Part shown: one piece after another, positions 56,311-64,000 of the stretch
Numbering within the stretch: the first letter of the stretch is position 1
How the letters are laid out: each line of letters starts with the position of its first letter
NCBI RefSeq assembly: GCF_036320965.1
Contig: NC_092231.1
Span: forward strand, 1,133,197 to 1,197,196
Source of the DNA: Panulirus ornatus
Lineage: Eukaryota > Arthropoda > Malacostraca > Decapoda > Palinuridae
Reading direction: 5' to 3'
DNA length: 64,000 nucleotides
Notes under the pieces: generated by a model
Seen by the model: only the letters and a program-made list of their open reading frames with translations
What the model was told of the DNA's origin: nothing
Database searches by the model: none
Made by a program: the position numbers and the translations under genes

Positions 56311-57708
56311 TTGGGGAAGAGCAGTGTGGTTTCAGAAGTGGTAGAGGATGTGTGGATCAGGTGTTTGCTTTGAAGAATGTATGTGAGAAATACTTAGAAA
56401 AGCAAATGGATTTGTATGTAGCATTTATGGATCTGGAGAAGGCATATGATAGAGTTGATAGAGATGCTCTGTGGAAGGTATTAAGAATATATGGTGTGGG
56501 AGGCAAGTTGTTAGAAGCAGTGAAAAGTTTTTATCGAGGATGTAAGGCATGTGTACGTGTAGGAAGAGAGGAAAGTGATTGGTTCTCAGTGAATGTAGGT
56601 TTGCGGCAGGGGTGTGTGATGTCTCCATGGTTCTTTAATTTGTTTATGGATCGGGTTGTTAGGGAGGTGAATGCAAGAGTTTTGGAAAGAGGGGCAAGTA
56701 TGAAGTCTGTTGGGGATGAGAGAGCTTGGGAAGTGAGTCAGTTGTTGTTCGCTGATGATACAGCGCTGGTGGCTGATTCATGTGAGAAACTGCAGAAGCT
56801 GGTGACTGAGTTTGGTAAAGTGTGTGAAAGAAGAAAGTTAAGAGTAAATGTGAATAAGAGCAAGGTTATTAGGTACAGTAGGGTTGAGGGTCAAGTCAAT
56901 TGGGAGGTGAGTTTGAATGGAGAAAAACTGGAGGGGAGGAAGTAAAGTGTTTTAGATATCTGGGAGTGGATCTGGCAGCGGATGGAACCATTGAAGCGGA
57001 AGTGGATCATAGGATGGGGGAGGGGGCGAAAATTCTGGGAGCCTTGAAGAATGTGTGGAAGTCGAGAACATTATCTCGGAAAGCAAAAATGGGTATGTTT
57101 GAAGGAATAGTGGTTCCAACAATGTTGTATGGTTGCGAGGCGTGGGCTATGGATAGAGTGGTGCGCAGGAGGATGGATGTGCTGGAAATGAGATGTTTGA
57201 GGACAATGTGTGGTGTGAGGTGGTTTGATCGAGTAAGTAACGTAAGGGTAAGAGAGATGTGTGGAAATAAAAAGAGCGTGGTTGAGAGAGCAGAAGAGGG
57301 TGTTTTGAAATGGTTTGGGCACATGGAGAGAATGAGTGAGGAAAGATTGACCAAGAGGATATATGTGTCGGAGGTGGAGGGAACGAGGAGAAGAGGGAGA
57401 CCAAATTGGAGGTGGAAAGATGGAGTGAAAAAGATTTTGTGTGATCGGGGCCTGAACATGCAGGAGGGTGAAAGGAGGGCAAGGAATAGAGTGAATTGGA
57501 GCGATGTGGTATACCGGGGTTGACGTGCTGTCAGTGGATTGAATCAGGGCATGTGAAGCGTCTGGGGTAAACCATGGAAAGCTGTGTAGGTATGTATATT
57601 TGCGTGTGTGGACGTATGTATATACATGTGTATGGGGGTGGGTTGGGCCATTTTCTTTCGTCTGTTTCCTTGCGCTACCTCGCAAACGCGGGAGACAGCG
57701 ACAAAGCA

Positions 57709-57709
<1 letters not shown>
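56307..57709 (+). mobile_element. RTE-like non-LTR retrotransposon, 5'-truncated, one frameshift
   Basis: Best-kept element in the window. The frame opens at 56307 with [12 protein letters not shown] (RT fingers) and has no proper start, since the 5' half (endonuclease) is missing. RT motifs in order: FMDLEKAYDRVD at 56424-56459 with catalytic Asp at 56430; GLRQGCVMSPW at 56598-56630; LLFADDTALVAD with FADD at 56748-56759. The first frame stops at 56943-56945. One indel near 56930-56945 moves the thumb into another frame: FRYLGVDLAADGT at about 56951, MLYGCEAW at about 57123, FGHMERM at about 57314 and a GRPNWRWKDG block, ending at a TGA at 57521-57523. The YLG, FGHM and GRPxxxW blocks fit the RTE clade. 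The 3' tail (57524-57709) carries GCGCTACCTCGCAAACGCGG then an A-rich end. It is closely related to the minus-strand copy at 815-1936. Confidence 0.9.
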
Positions 57710-57842
<133 letters not shown>

Positions 57843-58149
57843 CACCATTTCACAAGAATAATCCTACACTGTAGCTGCAAACAGACAGGTGATATACGCT
57901 CGTAGATATTAGGTCCACACAGGAGATAAAAGTGCATGATTGATCCAGCCGCTGGCAGAAACACACGTAGTACACAGCTGACGCAAACACAGGCAAGCAT
58001 ACAGGGGATACACGCACCCGTGGCTGGTGGGATCACACGGGGGAATACCCACTCATTGATGATAGGAGGACACAGTTGATACAAGCACAGGCAAGCACTT
58101 CACATTACCCCCAGGTCTGACCCTCTACCCTGGCTTGACTATCACATCC
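57843..58149. other. No gene recognised
   Basis: Unique-looking sequence with loose CACAGG/GATACACGC repeats. Confidence 0.5.
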
Positions 58150-58640
58150 TGATGAGAGAGATCCTCACTCTCCCTCACCCCTGATGAGAGAGATCCTCAC
58201 TCTCCCTCACCCCACTCTCTCTCCCTCACTCTCCCTCACCTCCAACGCAGCATTCTCTCTTCCCCTTCAACACAGCACTCTTTCCTCATCTCCCCTCCAA
58301 CTCAGCGCCCTCTTTCCCTCCCCGACAATACAACGCCCTCTCCTCCCCTCCAACACAACGCCCTCTCCTCTCCTCCCTCTCGCACAGCTATCCTTCCCTA
58401 CCTCCCAATGCAACCCTTCCCTCTCACACATGCTTCTCCCCCTAACACAACCCCTCTCCTCTCTCCCACACTGTCCACATCTTGTCACAGACCTTTTCTC
58501 CTCCTCCTCATATTCCTACCACACAGCCCCCCCCCCCCTCCCCACATGCACCCTTCTTCCTCCTCCACAGGTCTTTCCTTCACCTTCCTGCCAAACGTTT
58601 CCCCCTCCCCCTCCCCCTTTCGACCAGGGCTCCCGTCTCC
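58150..58640. other. Pyrimidine-rich tract with short direct repeats
   Basis: Starts with two copies of GATGAGAGAGATCCTCACTC (31-bp spacing, 58151 and 58182), then about 450 bp of CTCTCCCCTCC-type sequence with CAACACAACGCCCTCTCCTC repeats. Open frames reflect composition. Confidence 0.75.
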
Positions 58641-58839
58641 CATCCCACTCAAGCCTCATCTCCTTCCAGTCCTCCCACATAGTGTTGACTCCCACAGTAA
58701 GCGGCGAGCCACTGGTCCTTACACTCAATAAACAGACCAAGAAGAGACCATCTTGACCCACGATCCGCCGGGTTGACTCGGTCAACTTGTAGTTTTAGGA
58801 GAATACAAGTGTATGGATGATGTTACGTAGTCAGCATTC

Positions 58840-58842
<3 letters not shown>

Positions 58843-58911
<69 letters not shown>
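58843..58911. repeat. (TG)n-(TA)n compound microsatellite
   Basis: Short TG run followed by about 56 bp of TA. Confidence 0.97.
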
Positions 58912-58913
<2 letters not shown>

Positions 58914-60198
58914 TCTTTATGTAAGTTCGGTGGATTCCTCTGCCACAGTAGCGCCATCAGTCTAGGCCTTAATTAAGACTTGTGTGTTTCTTCATAGAAC
59001 ATGATGGGTTAAACTCGTCAGTGACCTTCCAACCCTCCCTCCCATTTCTCTGATATATAATTTGATCACCGCACAACCAAGAACCCCTCAGCAACCCCCA
59101 CCCACGAGTCTTCAGCTTCCCAAACCCTCCCCTCCCTGCAGCCGACCTTCCAGGAACCTCCGACGAATCTTTCCCTCCCAAACTCTGGAACACCCACATC
59201 CCGTCCCTCCAGTTAAGGCCCAAGAAAGAAATACATGGCTGTATCGTCAGTCACCTGGAAACTGGACCTGGATATCTGACTGGACCTGGACCCCACCTCC
59301 GTAACAGGTCGGCCCTGAAGACCTCACAAGCAACTCAGGGAAGCTGTTTCCCAAGCGCCACTCAACACTTGCATTCCTTCAGTATCTGTTTACATTTTCC
59401 AGGAGAGTGAATCATCGAGGATGTACCCTCACGCCCTTCTTCCTCCTCTTCCTGGGTTTAGAAAACGATGATAAAGGTAGGAAGGATTGCCAGCCTTTAG
59501 CATCCTCCCCTCGTAGTCATGATGCAGGATACGCAGGAGATTCTTGGGTAGTGATCTTTCTGCTGAAATACTTATGTTATTAACTGTAAATATAAGTAAC
59601 GTTGATGCAACATGTTCTCGTGTGGACGGTGTCAAGATTCTCATGTTCAACTCCAAATGTAACAGCTGCCGACACAGCCCCAAGCCACAGAGGAGGGAAC
59701 AACCCAGCGATCTGAAATACAGATCAGAAGTTTAAGCTTCAAGCAAATGTACGAGTCATACAGTGTAGACTGATGGATTACGTGGAGCTAGACAGCCAAC
59801 ATGACCCAAGGCAAAGTCTCATCACCAGAGGAAGTTCCTGTTGCTCACATGTTTGATCCTTGCCATGAAATTTGAGGCAACTGACAGTATGAAAAATTTA
59901 GCGTCACTTCACTGACTGTAGATTCCTACTTACCATCGCCAAAATTTTAGACTGATGGGACTAAAAAGTCGAAGCTCTTAAACTGGACGCACGGGAATAT
60001 GATGACAGTTTTTTGTATTATTGTCCCTGCGATGATTTGTTTATTTTTAATTTGTATGAAACAATTTGTCTTTGCATAAGAGAAAGGTTCCTGCCTGGCA
60101 CTGTGCTGCTGACACACTTGCTCCTGCCTGTACCTCTCATGAGCGTCACCACCGCCACACTCCCTCCTTGATCTCAGCAACACCATGATACCATCTCT
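58912..60198. other. No gene recognised
   Basis: About 1.3 kb of unique-looking sequence; CAGTCTAGGCCTTAATTAAG at 58959 is a near-palindrome beside the TA run. Confidence 0.5.
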
Positions 60199-60345
60199 GA
60201 GCCATGCTGTACGACGCACGACTGTACCACACTTGGGTATGGCTGCTTGACCTATGACCAAACCCGTAAGGTTTTACGTAAAAAAAAAAAAAAAGAGCGG
60301 CTATTACACCCAAGGGTTTTACAGTGATGCTCAAAGGTTAACAAA
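60199..60345. repeat. Dispersed palindromic family, copy with poly-A in the centre
   Basis: Left arm GACTGTACCACACTTGGGTA, GGCTGCTTGACCTATGACC; right arm TTACACCCAAGGGTTTTACA and GTGATGCTCAAAGG. An A15 run at 60281-60295 interrupts the centre. Confidence 0.6.
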
Positions 60346-61439
60346 CGTTATCAACGTCGTAAAGTATTGTGTCTTAGAAACCTGACCTACCATCAGGTGA
60401 TCATAGTTTATACTGAAACTTAGTTACTTGCAGTGGAATGAGGAATTTCAGCCTAATACCGTATTTAGGACAATAATCCTTCGCTATAGAGCATAAGGAA
60501 GTTTAATTTTCTTTGTAATCAAGACTGACTTTTAAGAACACCAAAACAAGTATTGCATCAGCATGTCGTACGTTCACTTGCTCAGAACAGGAGACCCAGA
60601 ATGTGTCTTGCTCTCCAAAACATTTCCATTACTACAAGAATGTGGTCGTGATTTAATGGTGTCATTTGAGAGGGTAAAATAGCTTCGTCAGAGGAGATAT
60701 TAAGAACTCTCAGATTCATCTTCTTAGTGTAATATATTATGTTCAGCACCGGGAGAATCTTGGAGAACCTAGTCTGTAATGTGCGCGGAAAAAGTAATTC
60801 TTTACTGGAATGAGGCAATAGATATTGCAAAATACTCCCAGTGGAAAGTAGAAGTGTTGTAAGTAGTGTCCGGGGAAATACGGTGAACATCTGGCCCCGC
60901 GGCCATTCATCTTGTGTCCAGGAAACATCAGAAACCGCCGAGGTGGGTTGGCCGACAGTTTAAAGAACACTTTACATAACTTTGGGAAGTTTACCGGGTC
61001 AGTTATATCGGTCGTGGAGGCTATACAGGCGCATGTAGCTTGGTCCTGGTCTGGCTGGCGAGCAGGAGGTGAGAGATGAAGCCAGCTTCAGGCACGTCGC
61101 CCTGCTTACGATGCCAGGTCGCCCCTCCTACACTCAGCCCTCCGTCCTCCCCGTGTTTGCTGAGGTCAAATATTCCTCACCTAGATCTACTTTAAGTAAA
61201 GTTAGATGAAGTTTAATAAAGAAAGAAAAGTTCACGGTTCACTTCACTCTTGCCTGAGCCACTGGAGACGATCACCTTTGGTTCTCTTGTCACGTTGTTG
61301 TAGACGGTGCTTGTACCTGCTTCTGCTTGAATGCTATGCTTGCTCTTTCTCTATACGTGTCTGCAATCGAGACTGAGTATGCAAATACACATGCAAATAG
61401 TTTTTCAAGAATAAAAAACCCAGTGTATAAAACTGTCAG
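60346..61439. other. No gene recognised
   Basis: About 1.1 kb of unique-looking sequence. No supported feature. Confidence 0.5.
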
Positions 61440-61459
61440 CGTCGAAGTTCTTGCAAGTG

Positions 61460-61650
61460 TCGGTCAGGAACGAAGCTTCGCGTGTCGCTTAGGAACGAAG
61501 CAGCGAAGCAGACCTGGACCTGAGCCTGGAAAGAAGCAGCGAAGCAGACCTGGACCTCAGGAACGAAGCAGACCTGGACCTGAGCCTGGAAAGAAGCAGC
61601 GAAGCAGACCTGGACCTCAGGAACGAAGCAGACCTGGACCTGAGCCGGGG
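61460..61650. repeat. 60-bp repeat, about 2.7 copies, with a shorter internal unit
   Basis: GAACGAAGCAGACCTGGACC recurs at 61561 and 61621; within each unit GCGAAGCAGACCTGGACCT appears again. An open frame (61327-61722) turns this into Arg/Pro/Gly-rich repeats, which I attribute to the repeat itself. Confidence 0.88.
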
Positions 61651-61983
61651 AGCCACAGAGGGAACTTCACGACTGTAATGAACATCAGAGTCGACAGTCC
61701 ACGAAAACTTGCAGGTAATTGAGAATCACAGGAGGCGGCCAGGCGACGCTGGCAGGCTCTATAGTCTCCAGTGTTAGTGGTCCACCCGGCTGGCTGGCCC
61801 GGGCCATCTGGTCCGGCCCACTCTCCCTCCCCCTGAGGCTACACCAAGATCTAATTTGGCTGTATCCCACAAGTTGCTGGAGTTCTGTTTAGCCGAAACA
61901 AATTCAAAAGAAACCAAACCTTCCATTTCCTGGCGTGGCCGCTGGTGGTCGGTGAGGGGAGGGGATGCGAGGGAGACCAGATT

Positions 61984-62007
61984 ACTGCTGCTGCTGCTGC
62001 TGCTGCA
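61984..62007. repeat. (CTG)n microsatellite
   Basis: Seven to eight CTG triplets. Confidence 0.95.
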
Positions 62008-62039
62008 AGGTATACGTGGCTGAGGGCAAGTGTATGGCT

Positions 62040-62330
62040 GTCAGTGTGTGATATACAGCAGGTCCTGTATGCGTCCTCGTACACTACGTTGTATATATAG
62101 TGTGTTGTATGTTTGCTTGTATAGTACGGTTTATTTCATGTGTGTTGTATGTCTGTTTGTACAGTTATGTTCATGTTGTATCATGTGTTCTCTTGATATG
62201 AAGTGTTCCTTTGTGTCATGTATGCCGTGTGCTGTATATCACGTTGAATTGTTATATGACGTTCCTGTGCGTCGTGAATATTGTATTGTGTATGTAGTTT
62301 GTATTGTAATTCATTCTTGTCAGAATGTGG
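62040..62330. other. Diffuse TGTTGTATGT repeats
   Basis: GTGTGTTGTATGTTTGCTTG and GTGTGTTGTATGTCTGTTTG recur with weaker TGTATCATGTG copies. No strict period. Confidence 0.55.
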
Positions 62331-63170
62331 TTGGTTTTGTCTGTATGAAAATGAAATGATTTTTGGTAAATATTTCTCATCTTTGAGCCACTTTCTTTGT
62401 GGATTTTCTGACATTTCGTTCATCTGAACATCTGTTGCAGTTGTCGAGATTGCTACAAATACCTATTCTGATGTACGAAACCAAGCGTCTTAAAATTCGC
62501 TGAAATATTTCTTCCTCTGTGTGTGTGTGGAAAGAGGATTCTTAGGACTTATTGGAAAATTTTTGATAAGTGTAGCGTGGGTTGTGGGAGATAAGGTGTT
62601 CTTGTTGTCCATGTTGTGTTCCATGATCGCTTCTGGATGTTGACTCTTGAGTTGATCTTCCATTTTTGAAGTCTGTTCGTAGTGTTACATTGTTTTTTAT
62701 ATTTTTATTGATTTAGGAAAGATTTGTGATAATGTGTGTTCCTGATGACCAATAGGAAGTAATTATGCCCTTGCTGACGTCATTAGAAAGCACGCATACC
62801 CCAGTTACTAATTACTTATTACACGTTGCACCATTACAAGTCGACTTAGCAGTGACACAAAGCATAGACTACCTGTCATCAACTGTAAACATAGCCATTC
62901 CAATTTGCTGCGGTATAGATCATATGGAGGCCGCGTAGTGTTGTGGGAAAATGTGAACGAGTCAAGCTAGCTCCTCGAGGTGGGGTAACTTAAGAGACAG
63001 TCATGCTTGGGCAAGCACCACTGGGAACACCCATGCCTCAAGAACCATCACAGGCAAACAGTCAAACCTCGACAACACCAGGGAGGAGCCAGGTCTCGGC
63101 GAACACCTGGGGATAAGCAAGCCGCACTGAGCACCAATAATGAATAACAGTTCATGAAGAAGTTCCATTA
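62331..63170. other. No gene recognised
   Basis: Unique-looking sequence before the terminal array. Confidence 0.5.
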
Positions 63171-64000
63171 AGAAGCAGCTGTTCCTCACTCATTACCGTC
63201 AGGAAGCAGCTGTTCCTCACTCATTACCGTCAGGAAGCAGCTGTTCCTCACTCATTACCGTCAGGAAGCAGCTGTTCCTCACTCATTACCGTCAGGAAGC
63301 AGGTGTTCCTCACTCGTTACCGTCAGGAAGCAGCTGTTCCTCACTCATTACCGTCAGGAAGCAGCTGTTCCTCACTCATTACCGTCAGGAAGCAGGTGTT
63401 CCTCACTCGTTACCGTCAGGAAGCAGCTGTTCCTCACTCATTACCGTCAGGAAGCAGCTGTTCCTCACTCGTTACCGTCAGGAAGCAGCTGTTCCTCACT
63501 CATTACTGTCAGGAAGCAGCTGTTCCTCACTCATTACCGTCAGGAAGCAGGTGTTCCTCACTCGTTACCGTCAGGAAGCAGCTGTTCCTCACTCATTACC
63601 GTCAGGACGCAGCTGTTCTTCACTCGTTACTGTCAGGAAGCAGCTGTTCCTCACTCGTTACCGTCAGGAAGCAGCTGTTCCTCACTCATTACCGTCAGGA
63701 AGCAGCTGTTCCTCACTCATTACCGTCAGGAAGCAGCTGTTCCTCACTCATTACCGTCAGGAAGCAGCTGTTCCTCACTCATTACCGTCAGGAAGCAGCT
63801 GTTCCTCACTCATTATCGTCAGGAAGCAGCTGTTCCTCACTCATTACCGTCAGGAAGCAGCTGTTCCTCACTCATTACCGTCAGGAAGCAGGTGTTCCTC
63901 ACTCATTACCGTCAGGAAGCAGCTGTTCCTCACTAATTACCGTCAGGAAGCAGCTGTTCCTCACTCATTACCGTCAGGAAGCAGCTGTTCTTCACTCGTT
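63171..64000. repeat. 31-bp minisatellite, at least 26.7 copies, runs off the window
   Basis: AGGAAGCAGCTGTTCCTCAC then TCATTACCGTC. Variants are CAGGTG for CAGCTG, CTCGTT for CTCATT, and a few singletons. The CAGGTG variant sits at 63301, 63394, 63549 and 63890; all distances are exact multiples of 31. The array has not ended at position 64000. Confidence 0.96.

Noticed and set aside
61327..61722. 131-codon Arg/Pro/Gly-rich open frame
   Set aside because: The repetitive part is explained by a 60-bp DNA repeat, and the upstream part has no recognisable signal or domain.
63171..64000. Regular direct repeats that might suggest a CRISPR array
   Set aside because: Units are contiguous with no variable spacers, no cas genes exist, and the rest of the window is clearly eukaryotic. 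The same holds for all other arrays here.

Overview
This window looks like non-genic nuclear DNA from an animal, most likely a decapod crustacean. I found no complete protein-coding gene, no convincing functional RNA gene and no prokaryotic gene organisation. The taxonomic guess rests on four things: a very high density of mini- and microsatellites, several non-LTR retrotransposon lineages (RTE-like, CR1-like, jockey-like), an RTE-like family whose 3' tail (core GAGGTAGCGC) I associate with decapod genomes, and a short run of CCTAA units, the arthropod telomere motif. Species is not resolvable by reading alone.

Layout. 0-3 kb: a possible retroelement C-terminal remnant and a minus-strand RTE-like copy lying between two AT microsatellites. 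3-9 kb: mostly featureless, with two minisatellites and one unrecognised 205-codon ORF. 9.5-18.9 kb: a dense block of minisatellites with periods of 47, 30, 21, 23, 28, 28, 20, 42, 22, 43, 21 and 31 bp. 19-24 kb: a decayed jockey-like reverse transcriptase (RT) piece, a second copy of the RTE-associated tail, a tRNA-derived SINE and a decayed CR1-like element. 24-41 kb: more microsatellites and minisatellites (including a 740-bp, 28-bp-unit array), a foldback MITE-like element and a perfect 16-bp hairpin. 41.6-44.7 kb: a minus-strand CR1-like RT remnant abutting a 25-bp array, then a second RT remnant. 45-56 kb: further arrays, purine-rich tracts and one small RT remnant. 56.0-57.8 kb: the best preserved mobile element, a plus-strand RTE-like RT with intact catalytic motifs, one frameshift and its 3' tail. 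58-64 kb: pyrimidine tract, a 60-bp repeat, and a 31-bp array that runs off the window end.

The most interesting structure is a dispersed family I could not assign to a known element. It appears at about fourteen places. Better copies are imperfect palindromes of roughly 110-130 bp: an arm with CACGACGGTACGACCCTTGG, a middle with GGCC/TTTGACC, and a near-symmetric centre like GACCCTTAAGGGTC. At several loci the outer part of an arm has expanded into a 21-bp minisatellite, reaching about 44 copies at 10861-11778. I propose it is a foldback or MITE-like element that seeds satellites.

Nothing here forms a pathway or operon. The only coding capacity is retrotransposon RT, and every copy seen is truncated or frame-broken. 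Long open frames inside arrays are artefacts of repeat units that lack stop codons.
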